Origin: Verrucomicrobiia bacterium
GTDB lineage: Bacteria; Verrucomicrobiota; Verrucomicrobiia; Verrucomicrobiales; Akkermansiaceae
Direction: 5' to 3'
Assembly: GCA_947460915.1 (NCBI GenBank)
Contig: CANHKJ010000183.1
Location: 1-6,543 of the forward strand
DNA length: 6,543 nt
This document shows, in pieces, positions 1 to 6,165 of this stretch; positions within the stretch are counted from its first letter, which is position 1; every line of letters begins with the position of its first letter. The notes under the pieces are model-generated. The model saw nothing but the letters and a program-made list of their open reading frames with translations. It was not told the DNA's origin and made no database searches. The translations under genes were made by a program, and so were the position numbers.

Positions 1-322
1 AAATGCTCGCTGATAGCTGCGCACTCCTTTTCCCCGCGCTGCATACCAACGCTGGTGAAAAAGCCGCATCCATGCAGGAATACTCATGCACAGCCTATGA
101 CCAAGCCTCTCAACGAAGTCAAGTAAAACGCCGAGGGGCTTCCCGCTTCTCTCCTTGCCAGCCAAGTTCCACTGACTATTCTTTAGCGCATGTTTATCCA
201 TTCCATCCGTATGGAATGACACTAGCATGGAGCGCTACTTTTCTTATAAAGTCTTCGAGCCCTTGAATCAGAACACTCCCTCTTGATGCCCCCCGCCTAC
301 TTCTCAAATCATCCGAATCTGC
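1..322. other. Left-end region with no supportable gene
   Basis: I see no convincing gene here. The one longer open frame (plus strand, 3-266, 87 codons) has no recognisable motif, signal peptide or domain and has the mixed, Ser/Cys/Pro-rich composition of chance translation. I recognise no tRNA or other structured RNA. The only clear structure is a perfect 8-bp inverted repeat at 199-218. The stretch is probably intergenic DNA, perhaps with the 3' flank of a gene beyond the left edge. The promoter for the first gene begins at its end. Confidence 0.55.
199..218. repeat. Short perfect inverted repeat (hairpin)
   Basis: CATTCCAT (199-206) and ATGGAATG (211-218) are perfect reverse complements around a 4-nt loop, CCGT. 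No T-run follows on either strand, so it does not look like an intrinsic terminator. It lies about 105 bp before the TTGACA element of the first gene. It could be an operator, an RNA hairpin or a chance palindrome; the sequence does not decide. Confidence 0.4.
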
Positions 323-350
323 TTGACACCAGCGGCCACTACGCTACATG
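323..350 (+). promoter_or_regulatory. Putative promoter of the first gene, abutting its start
   Basis: A perfect -35 hexamer TTGACA (323-328) is followed after 16 bp by TACATG (345-350), a weak -10 match (3 of 6). Transcription from it would start about 7 nt later, at or just before the ATG at 359, giving a leaderless or nearly leaderless mRNA. The same geometry recurs before two other genes in the window (4769-4796 and 4897-4924), which raises confidence. The weak -10 keeps it tentative. Confidence 0.4.
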
Positions 351-358
351 TAATGAAT

Positions 359-967
359 ATGAAACACTCCCTTGCACTGACCATTGCTGCCTGCTCCATG
401 ATAAGTCCTCTCCATGCGCAGAACAAACAGCCTGAGCCTTTTGAAGACATCTTGCGTGAAGCCGTGAAAGAATACCGTGCCGGAAAAATCAAAGAAGCCG
501 CCACAGCACTCGACCAAGCAAAAGCCCTCATCGAAAAACAACAGTCCACTCAAGTAGGCTCCACCCTGCCCGATGCCCCCGAAGGCTGGACCACGGATGA
601 CATGAAAACCGAAGATGTTCCAGGTTACCTTGGTGGCGGGAAGGTCGTCAAAAAACTCTACAAAAACAAATCAGGACAAGAAGAGGTTTTGTTAGAGATT
701 TATTATGGCTCTACCATGATCAAGTTGATTCGCGGACTTCTCGCCAGTGACGAGATCGCCAAATCGCAAGGCTTCGAGATCAAACGCGCTGGCGGTGAAA
801 AAGTACTCGCCAAAAAAATCGAAGGCGACAATCATGAACTCAATGTCCCCATGGAAGACGAGATCATGATCAAATTCACCGGTGGCGATGGTGCCAAAGA
901 AGACTTCATGCTCAAAATGCTACGCGAAATTGACCGCCGTGAGCTCAAGTCGCTCGTAAAGCCCTGA
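359..967 (+). CDS. Secreted protein of unknown function (202 aa)
   Basis: I do not recognise a named family. From the ATG at 359 the protein begins with a Sec-type signal peptide: Lys2, a hydrophobic stretch to about residue 18, and a likely cleavage site after LHA (residues 18-20). Residues 27-62 form a charged, amphipathic helical pair (FEDILREAVKEYRAGKIKEA and onward) resembling one TPR-like unit. After a Pro-rich linker, a segment opening with LPDAPEGWT (70-78) leads into a Gly-rich turn (92-94) and alternating strands to about residue 174, ending in a charged helix. That second half resembles an unnamed periplasmic domain that often opens with LP-x-P-x-GW, an impression from memory. An upstream in-frame TTG at 323 and ATG at 353 exist, but 359 gives a clean signal peptide. 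No Shine-Dalgarno sequence is visible. The next gene begins 28 bp downstream on the same strand and may be cotranscribed. Function unknown. Confidence 0.85.
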   Translation: MKHSLALTIAACSMISPLHAQNKQPEPFEDILREAVKEYRAGKIKEAATALDQAKALIEKQQSTQVGSTLPDAPEGWTTDDMKTEDVPGYLGGGKVVKKLYKNKSGQEEVLLEIYYGSTMIKLIRGLLASDEIAKSQGFEIKRAGGEKVLAKKIEGDNHELNVPMEDEIMIKFTGGDGAKEDFMLKMLREIDRRELKSLVKP

Positions 968-995
968 TCACTTAGCCTAACACATTTTTACCCCC

Positions 996-1445
996 ATGAA
1001 AACCAGCCGCAAACCATGGTCCACCCAGCTGCGTCCTGATATGCAACATTCCTTTGTGGAGGACCCCAGAGGGCGCGGAAAAATGCTCCTGCCCACCCCA
1101 TTGTTGCTTGCTGCAGAAATTCAAAAGATTCCAGCTGGCCACTTGATCACCATGCCTGAGCTGCGAAAACGCCTCGCTCAGCGCTACGATGCTGATTTGT
1201 GCTGTGCATTGATGTGCGGCATTTTTTACAATATCATCGCCGGCACTGCCGAAGAGCAAATCACCGCTCAACTCACACCGATCGCTCCCTACTGGAGGGT
1301 CATCCTAGACAAAGGATTGCTCAGTGAGAAAACACCATGCGGTTCTGCCACGCAAGCAGCCCGCCTCATCGAGGAGGGCCATCTGCTTACCGAGATCAAA
1401 GGCAAAAGATGCGTCGTCCAGCACGAACAACGCGTCCACCCCTGA
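996..1445 (+). CDS. MGMT-family alkyltransferase-like protein, no acceptor Cys
   Basis: The 149-residue protein matches the DNA-binding domain of O6-methylguanine-DNA methyltransferases (Pfam DNA_binding_1), in the subgroup annotated as 'MGMT family protein'. Landmarks are KMLLPTP (29-35), IPAG (45-48) opening the helix-turn-helix, MPELRKRLAQRY (53-64), PYWRV (98-102) and a final QAARLIEEGH helix (120-129). In true MGMT the equivalent motif is PCHRV, whose Cys accepts the alkyl group. Here that Cys is Tyr99 and the His is Trp100, so direct alkyl transfer is not expected. The usual RAVG-type arginine finger is also not evident; that region reads CALMCGIFYNI. By analogy with alkyltransferase-like proteins it may bind damaged or modified DNA and recruit other repair, which is inference. 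It is cytoplasmic, with no signal peptide. The gene follows the secreted-protein gene by 28 bp and converges on the DUF1501 gene. Its start lacks a Shine-Dalgarno sequence. Confidence 0.85.
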   Translation: MKTSRKPWSTQLRPDMQHSFVEDPRGRGKMLLPTPLLLAAEIQKIPAGHLITMPELRKRLAQRYDADLCCALMCGIFYNIIAGTAEEQITAQLTPIAPYWRVILDKGLLSEKTPCGSATQAARLIEEGHLLTEIKGKRCVVQHEQRVHP

Positions 1446-1456
1446 TCGTCTACTGC

Positions 1457-1491
1457 AAAAAGAAGCCCTTGCACATCACATGCGCAAGGGC
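1457..1491 (-). terminator. Intrinsic terminator of the DUF1549-DUF1501 operon
   Basis: GCCCTTGC (1465-1472) pairs perfectly with GCAAGGGC (1484-1491). Inside, after one A-C mismatch, CAT/ATG adds three more pairs around a CAC loop. Read on the minus strand, the stem is followed at once by TTCTTTTT (complement of 1457-1464), the U-tract of a Rho-independent terminator. It begins 24 bp beyond the stop codon of the DUF1501 gene. On the plus strand the stem is followed by a weaker CTCCAAATCTCTTTC, so it may also dampen readthrough from the converging MGMT-family gene. Confidence 0.75.
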
Positions 1492-1515
1492 CTCCAAATC
1501 TCTTTCGCAAAAAGC

Positions 1516-2814
1516 TTATGCGAACACGCTGTCGACAGGCATGCCTTTGTCAGCGATCTTGAAGGGACGCTTACTCGGCGACATAATCACTAACTCATGA
1601 GGCAAGCCCAGAGCCTTCGCAATTGTCGCGTTGAAATCTTGCACCGTGACTGGATCTTTCTTCACCTTATTGCCACTTGGATCCGTCTCACCGTGTTTGT
1701 ATCCACCCTTGATGCCACCACCAGCCAAAAGACAGGTGTAGGCGCTTGGATGGTGATCGCGACCGTCCTTGTGCTCGGTCTTGATCTCTGGCGTACGACC
1801 AAATTCTGTCGCCACTACCACGAGGGTATCCTGAAGTTTTCCACGTTTCTCCAGGTCCGTAATCAATGCAGCATACGCTTGGTCAAACTCCTTGCATCGG
1901 CCTTCTACTGCGGTGAAGTTGTCATAGTGGGTATCCCAGCCACCCAGTTGCACTTCTACGAAGCGCACACCGTGTTCGACCAATCGACGCGCCAGCAAGC
2001 AGCCTTGAGCAAAGCGGCTCGTGCCATAAAGTTTTTTGGTTTCGGCTGATTCTTCGTTCAGATTGAATGCCTTCAAATCCTTGGAATTCATCAGTTTGAT
2101 CGCTTCCTGATAGAGATCTTGGTAGGCCTGCACATCCGCGTTGGCATAGCGACCGTGAAACTGCTTGTTGAGGCGGTCCGCAAGGCTCAAGCGACGATCA
2201 AAATCTTGCTTGCTCACTTCGCCTACGCGATGCGAGTCCTGCAAGCCTTCCGTCGGGCTGCCAATTGGCGCAGCAGCATACTTTGCTCCGAAAAAGCCAC
2301 CGCCCGAATGATCCGCTGGGGTATCGATCGAAACAAAACCGGGGATCTCTTCGTTGATGCGGCCACCCAATTTCATCACCCAAGAGCCGAGCGATGGATG
2401 CTTGATCGTGCCACGCAGATTGTAGCTGGTGTGCATCACATAAGCACCTTGCTCGTGTGCGCCTTGAATCGATGTCATCGAGTTGATCACCGCCACTTTG
2501 TCCATCACCTTCGCCGTTTGCGGGAGATAGTGACCGACCATGATGTCATCCGCACTGGAGGCAATCGCCTCCGTTTTGCCCATCACCTCTTTTTTCTTCG
2601 GCTTGGTGTCGAAGGTGTCGATGTGACTCATACCGCCCGACATATACAAATAAATAACGTGTTTGGCCTTGGCCACTTGCGCCGCACTCGCAGGTGCCGC
2701 CTCAGCAATGCCAACTCCCACCATGGGGAAAAGGTGCACGCCGAGGTAGGTGCGGGCTGCGTTCGAGAGAAATTGGCGTCTTGTGAATTCGTCAGGTTTG
2801 GAAAAAGGATTCAT
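1516..2814 (-). CDS. DUF1501 family protein with Tat signal (432 aa)
   Basis: This is a DUF1501 protein, a family with an alkaline-phosphatase/sulfatase-like fold and no established biochemical role. It carries a twin-arginine signal: TRRQFLSNA at residues 11-19, a hydrophobic stretch to about 37, then an Ala-rich likely cleavage region (39-45), so it should be exported folded. Family landmarks follow in order: SGGMSHIDTFD (59-69), HPSLGSW (139-145), GGWDTH (291-296), TEFGRTP (336-342), GRDHHP (351-356) and AGGGIKGG (364-371). The Asp/His-rich motifs resemble metal-site motifs of the fold. Length and motifs look complete. The ATG at 2814 is preferred over an in-frame TTG two codons upstream. 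The gene lies 50 bp downstream of the DUF1549/DUF1553 gene, and I see no TTGACA promoter in the gap, so the two are probably one transcript, ended by the stem-loop at 1457-1491. The pairing is a hallmark of Planctomycetota and Verrucomicrobiota. Confidence 0.93.
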   Translation of the reverse strand: MNPFSKPDEFTRRQFLSNAARTYLGVHLFPMVGVGIAEAAPASAAQVAKAKHVIYLYMSGGMSHIDTFDTKPKKKEVMGKTEAIASSADDIMVGHYLPQTAKVMDKVAVINSMTSIQGAHEQGAYVMHTSYNLRGTIKHPSLGSWVMKLGGRINEEIPGFVSIDTPADHSGGGFFGAKYAAAPIGSPTEGLQDSHRVGEVSKQDFDRRLSLADRLNKQFHGRYANADVQAYQDLYQEAIKLMNSKDLKAFNLNEESAETKKLYGTSRFAQGCLLARRLVEHGVRFVEVQLGGWDTHYDNFTAVEGRCKEFDQAYAALITDLEKRGKLQDTLVVVATEFGRTPEIKTEHKDGRDHHPSAYTCLLAGGGIKGGYKHGETDPSGNKVKKDPVTVQDFNATIAKALGLPHELVIMSPSKRPFKIADKGMPVDSVFA

Positions 2815-2864
2815 GATCAAAAAATGTTATGGTTCGAATAGAAAATCGGTTAGAAGATAAAAAA

Positions 2865-4760
2865 TTATTGAAGGAAGAGGAATTCCGAGGACATGACCAG
2901 TGCAGACACGATGTTGCGAAGGCCTGCCTCACCAGAGGCTTTGATCTCCTCTTTCATCCAGCCCATTTCCTCATCGCTTGGGGGACGATTGAGAATCGCA
3001 ACGTAAATGCGGCGAATTTTTTCCTCGTCGGTCTTCACGCCCTTCAAGCCTTTGTAGATGTGCGCATCAGGATTATTCACCAATTGACGTTGCACAAAGC
3101 CATTCATCAGTGAGAGCACCTGCCCAACGTTAGGCTCACGGCTGGCTGCCTCGACCACATCGCGCTCAGATTGACCGAACAAATACAAGAAATGCGAACG
3201 CGGTGCCGGAGAAGGCAGTTCCGATGCCCGCACTTGTGCATCATTGTTGTAGGTCTGCACTTGTTTCATCATGTTCATGTCGCCACCGCCACCGCCACCA
3301 CCACCGCTTTTTACTTCAGCGACAAACTTGGTGAAATACGTGCGCAATTCCTGCTCTGAGTTCAAAGCGAGCACTTCTTTGGAAAGCTGAGACATCGACT
3401 TCTTGCCAACCAATACGGGGCGACCACCGAAATAAATGCGATCGTCCAAAGTGCGCATGGGCTTCTTGTCTGGGTCACCGCCAGCCAAGGTAATCAATGA
3501 ATCCCAGATTTGTTCCGAGGAGAGACGCTCGATCTTGCGACCATGGAAGTCATCACCCGTTTCTACCGTAGAGGGATTCGGGTTGGTCGCAAACTGGAAG
3601 GTGCGGGTCAGCATCAGCACGTGCTGGAAGTCGCGCAGATTGTATTTCAAATCCATCATCGTCTGAACCAAGTGCATCATCAATTCTGGCGATTGCGTTT
3701 CTTTGGAAGGAATGAACTCGTCCACGGGCTCATAGAATCCTTTGCCCATAATGCGCTTCCACATGCGGTTCGCAATCACCGAGGGGAACTGCTCGCCGTT
3801 TTTCTGCGTCACCCACTCGGCCATCTGCTGGCGTCCATCATCTTGATCTTTTTTGTCAGACATGCGCACACCTTTGCCAAATGGTGTTCTGGCAGCCACC
3901 ATTTCACCTGGCTCAGCATCGCGGTATTGGTAATCCGACGGCAGAGAAATCCGTCCCGTGCCGCCGCCCGAGAGACTCATGCCGTAAACACGATCCCAGA
4001 TGATTTGCGCAATGGAGTATTCTTGACCACGCTCGGTGCGATCGTCTTGCAACTCGCGCCAAAGTTTGGACATGTGCTGCTGCTTCAGAGTGTCCTGACC
4101 ATTGGTGAAAGCTGCGAGCTGATAGAAATCATGACGCTCGGTCGTGCCGAATGGATCATCATGGCACTGGGCGCACTCCATTTTGGAGCCCAAGAAAATC
4201 CGCATCGAGTTCGCTAGGTTATCCAATGGCATGCCGCGGTCACGTGTATAGTAGCCAACTGCTGCCGATTTTTGATCCCAGCCATCACCCTCTGAGGAGA
4301 GGAGCTGATTCACAAACTTGTCCCACGGCATATTCTCCTCCATCGCCGTGCGCACCCAGTTGCGATAAGGCTCATTGTTCGCCGTGCTGCCAATGCGACC
4401 ATCTGCCAAGCGCAACAAATCAAACGCCCAGTTGCTCATGTGGCTGGCGTGCCCCTTCGAGCTCAACAAATACGCTACCAATTCTTCACGCTTCGTTGGC
4501 TCATCGATCTCCAAAAACGCACGACCTTCTTCCATCGTCGGAATCCGTCCCACACTCACCAAGAAGGCACGACGCAAAAACGTCGCATCGTCGGTCACCT
4601 TCGGCACCGGCAATTTTTGCTGACGATAGAAATTCGCCACCGCCTGATCAATCTTCAGTGCGGCCTTCTTCAAGCCATCCAAATGCTCCTGCGTGCCTGG
4701 TGATTCAATCCCAAACACCAAGCCCGGCAGCAGTGCCAACGCGAAAACGATACGTTTCAT
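2865..4760 (-). CDS. DUF1549/DUF1553 family exported protein (631 aa)
   Basis: The protein combines DUF1549 (about residues 35-220) with DUF1553 (about 310-560), the two-domain partner of DUF1501. A Sec signal peptide (MKRIVFALALLPGLVFG, 1-17) sends it out of the cytoplasm. The DUF1549 part holds a CAQCH motif (196-200) followed by DDPF. CxxCH is the form of a c-type haem attachment site and is conserved here in the family, but haem binding is not established. I see no separate N-terminal cytochrome domain of the kind found in the larger planctomycete relatives, so this is a short version. DUF1553 landmarks include FPSVIANRMWKRIMGKG (325-341), the segment LKYNLRDFQHVLMLTRTFQ (371-389) and ERLSSEQIWDSL (411-422). 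Residues 486-493 are eight consecutive glycines, probably a flexible linker. The ATG at 4760 is chosen because an in-frame TTG at 4796 belongs to a TTGACA promoter element and would spoil the signal peptide. It is the first gene of the minus-strand operon. Biochemical role unknown. Confidence 0.93.
   Translation of the reverse strand: MKRIVFALALLPGLVFGIESPGTQEHLDGLKKAALKIDQAVANFYRQQKLPVPKVTDDATFLRRAFLVSVGRIPTMEEGRAFLEIDEPTKREELVAYLLSSKGHASHMSNWAFDLLRLADGRIGSTANNEPYRNWVRTAMEENMPWDKFVNQLLSSEGDGWDQKSAAVGYYTRDRGMPLDNLANSMRIFLGSKMECAQCHDDPFGTTERHDFYQLAAFTNGQDTLKQQHMSKLWRELQDDRTERGQEYSIAQIIWDRVYGMSLSGGGTGRISLPSDYQYRDAEPGEMVAARTPFGKGVRMSDKKDQDDGRQQMAEWVTQKNGEQFPSVIANRMWKRIMGKGFYEPVDEFIPSKETQSPELMMHLVQTMMDLKYNLRDFQHVLMLTRTFQFATNPNPSTVETGDDFHGRKIERLSSEQIWDSLITLAGGDPDKKPMRTLDDRIYFGGRPVLVGKKSMSQLSKEVLALNSEQELRTYFTKFVAEVKSGGGGGGGGDMNMMKQVQTYNNDAQVRASELPSPAPRSHFLYLFGQSERDVVEAASREPNVGQVLSLMNGFVQRQLVNNPDAHIYKGLKGVKTDEEKIRRIYVAILNRPPSDEEMGWMKEEIKASGEAGLRNIVSALVMSSEFLFLQ
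3282..3305 (-). repeat. Trinucleotide run encoding eight glycines
   Basis: Eight successive GGC/GGT codons on the minus strand (seen as GCC/ACC on the plus strand) encode Gly486-Gly493 of the DUF1549/DUF1553 protein. Such a run is prone to gain or loss of whole codons by slippage, which would change linker length without breaking the frame. Confidence 0.85.
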
Positions 4761-4768
4761 ATGACACA

Positions 4769-4796
4769 AAACTACCGACGCGGAGAATGCTGTCAA
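4769..4796 (-). promoter_or_regulatory. Putative promoter of the DUF1549-DUF1501 operon
   Basis: On the minus strand a perfect TTGACA (4796-4791) is followed after 16 bp by TAGTTT (4774-4769). This matches TATAAT only at 3 of 6, but includes the three most important bases (first T, second A, last T). The -10 ends 8 nt before the ATG at 4760, so the transcript would start at or next to the start codon. It shares the divergent intergenic region with the pectate lyase promoter; the two -35 elements are 100 bp apart with AT-rich DNA between them, room for a shared regulator. No operator palindrome is obvious. Confidence 0.5.
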
Positions 4797-4896
4797 TCAT
4801 AAAACACGCCTGTATTTTTAAAAGAATCTCATTTTTCAAAAAATTGATGCAAAATCCATGCCATTTACACCAAAATCCGACAAATTCTTCCGATTC

Positions 4897-4924
4897 TTGA
4901 CATCCCACCTCACCAAACTATTCT
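4897..4924 (+). promoter_or_regulatory. Putative promoter of the pectate lyase gene
   Basis: A perfect TTGACA (4897-4902), a 16-bp spacer and TATTCT (4919-4924, 4 of 6 with all three key bases) form the best promoter in the window. Only 6 nt separate the -10 from the ATG at 4931, so transcription should begin at about the start codon itself, giving a leaderless mRNA. No Shine-Dalgarno sequence lies between them, which agrees. Confidence 0.6.
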
Positions 4925-4930
4925 CCGTCC

Positions 4931-5989
4931 ATGAACCAATTTCTCCGACACTCTCTCTTATTTTTCCTTCTAACAACTTCGCTGTTCGCGGAAAAAAACA
5001 AAGTCGCCGATCTCCTCAAGCAGCCCGATTCCTGGTTCGCCAGCAAAGCCGCCACCCAAGCCGCCACCATCATTCTCTCCTACCAAAGCCCACGCGGCGC
5101 TTGGCCCAAAAACACCAACACCGCCGGCAAAGCCTACACCGGCGATCCCGAAAAAATCGACCCAACCTTCGACAACGGCGCCACCACCGATGAACTCCGC
5201 TTCCTCGCCCGTCTCCACCAGGCCCAAGCCTCTCCCGCCTACGAAAAAGCCTTTATCCGCGGACTCGACTACATCCACCGCGCCCAATACCGCAATGGCG
5301 GCTGGCCCCAGTTCCATCCTCCCGGCGACAAATACCACCGGCACATTACCTTCAACGATGGCTCCATGGTCCGACTCCTCGAATTCCTTCGCGAGATCGC
5401 CGACCCTCAAACGCACCCTCAATACCAATTCCTCAACGACCAACAGCGCAAGAAGGCCCGTAGCGCCTTCGATCAAGGCATCCAATGCATCCTCCGCTGC
5501 CAAATCATCATCGATGGCAAACCCACCGTCTGGTGCGCTCAGCACGATGAAGCCAACTTCAAGCCCGCACTCGCCCGCTCCTACGAACTCCCCTCCCTCA
5601 GCGGCTCCGAGTCCGTCGGCATCACCCGCCTTTTGATGAGCATCGATGAGCCATCGCCCGAAATCATCAGCGCCATCGAGGCCGCCGTTGCTTGGTTCAC
5701 AGATCACGCGCTCCACGACATTCGCATCGAGGAAATCAAAAACAAAGATGGCAAAAAAGACCGCGCCGTCGTCAAGGACCGCAAAGCCCCTCGCCTCTGG
5801 GCCCGCTTCTACGACCTCAAAACCCAACAACCACTCTTCTGCGATCGCGACGGCATCCCCCTCAAAACCTACGCCGAGCTCGGCCACGAACGCCGCAACG
5901 GCTACGCCTGGTATGGCAACTGGGCCGAAAACCTTCTCGAAAAAAACTACCCCAAGTGGAAAAAATCCCTGCCGCTCAACAAAAGATGA
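4931..5989 (+). CDS. pelA: Pectate lyase, PelA type (polysaccharide lyase family 10)
   Basis: The protein cleaves polygalacturonate (pectate) by beta-elimination, normally with calcium, outside the cytoplasm. A Sec signal peptide (residues 1-20, ending SLFA) precedes a mature domain of about 330 residues, the usual size of a lone PL10 catalytic domain. Family motifs appear in order: GAWPKN (56-61), PTFDNGAT (78-85), AQYRNGGWPQF (118-128), HITFNDGSMV (138-147), WCAQHDE (201-207), ARSYELPSLSGSES (215-228), WARFYD (290-295) and ERRNGYAWYGNW (320-331). The conserved Asp in the FND motif and the Arg in the ARSYE motif are candidate calcium or catalytic residues; this assignment is from memory of the family and was not tested. 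No carbohydrate-binding module is attached. Codons are strongly C-ending, more so than in the DUF genes. The gene is divergent from the DUF1549-DUF1501 operon and stands alone on its strand. No clear U-tract terminator follows. Identification is firm; the exact substrate is inferred. Confidence 0.93.
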   Translation: MNQFLRHSLLFFLLTTSLFAEKNKVADLLKQPDSWFASKAATQAATIILSYQSPRGAWPKNTNTAGKAYTGDPEKIDPTFDNGATTDELRFLARLHQAQASPAYEKAFIRGLDYIHRAQYRNGGWPQFHPPGDKYHRHITFNDGSMVRLLEFLREIADPQTHPQYQFLNDQQRKKARSAFDQGIQCILRCQIIIDGKPTVWCAQHDEANFKPALARSYELPSLSGSESVGITRLLMSIDEPSPEIISAIEAAVAWFTDHALHDIRIEEIKNKDGKKDRAVVKDRKAPRLWARFYDLKTQQPLFCDRDGIPLKTYAELGHERRNGYAWYGNWAENLLEKNYPKWKKSLPLNKR

Positions 5990-6035
5990 TTCCACCTAAA
6001 ACCGAGGCATCGAGCACCTCTGTTGCATGAATTAC

Positions 6036-6056
6036 ACAAAGGGTCTGTCCCTTTGT
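6036..6056. repeat. Palindromic hairpin between pelA and the attC-like site
   Basis: ACAAAGGG (6036-6043) and CCCTTTGT (6049-6056) are perfect complements around a 5-nt loop, TCTGT. It starts 46 bp after the pectate lyase stop. No T-run follows on either strand, so it is at best a weak terminator. The GGGTCTGTCCC core resembles palindromes of REP type that are scattered in some genomes together with IS200-like transposases; that resemblance is an impression, and no transposase is present here. Confidence 0.5.
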
Positions 6057-6107
6057 CTTCCACATTCGCCGCAAGTCCTCGACTGGTTGTAGGTCTTCAA
6101 TTTCTTG

Positions 6108-6165
6108 GCATAACGTTTGAGGACAGGCACCGCGTTAGCGGTTGCTCTGCTCCGACTTGTTATGC
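6108..6165 (-). other. Integron attC-like recombination site
   Basis: The 58-bp element begins GCATAAC and ends GTTATGC, perfect 7-bp inverted arms matching the R''/R' boxes of integron attC sites (RYYYAAC and GTTRRRY, with one departure each). Inward, in minus-strand orientation, GGAGCAG pairs with CTGTCC leaving one unpaired G, like the extrahelical base of attC L boxes. A CCGC/GCGG stem caps the structure around the loop TAAC. Length, arm sequence, bulge and imperfect rather than perfect complementarity all fit attC and do not fit a terminator. Cleavage would fall between G and T of GTTATGC, at the left end on the plus-strand map. The minus-strand repeat ORF ends inside the loop, as cassette genes often do. 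No integrase gene or attI site is in the window. Confidence 0.75.

Noticed and set aside
103..141. Possible terminator stem AAGCCTCTC / GAGGGGCTT
   Set aside because: The loop is about 21 nt, one pair is a G-U wobble, and the following sequence is C-rich rather than a T-run, so chance pairing is as likely.
323..358. Upstream start codons (TTG 323, ATG 353) for the first secreted protein
   Set aside because: The TTG is part of a TTGACA promoter element, and starting there adds residues that weaken the signal peptide. ATG 353 adds only two residues and cannot be excluded outright.
2119..2841. A 240-codon plus-strand open frame antisense to the DUF1501 gene
   Set aside because: Its composition is His/Arg-rich with no domain. 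The minus frame carries the Tat signal and all DUF1501 motifs, so this is a shadow frame. The same holds for the plus-strand frames at 3510-4217 and 4151-4900 opposite DUF1549/DUF1553.
4970..5995. A 341-codon open frame on the minus strand covering almost all of the pectate lyase gene
   Set aside because: It is a by-product of the C-ending codon bias of pelA, which leaves few antisense stops. Its translation is Gly/Val/Ala/Glu low-complexity with no motif, whereas the plus frame has every PL10 signature.
6108..6165. Rho-independent terminator for the pectate lyase gene or the repeat gene
   Set aside because: There is no U-tract on either side, and the imperfect inner arms with conserved terminal TAAC/GTTA boxes fit attC much better.
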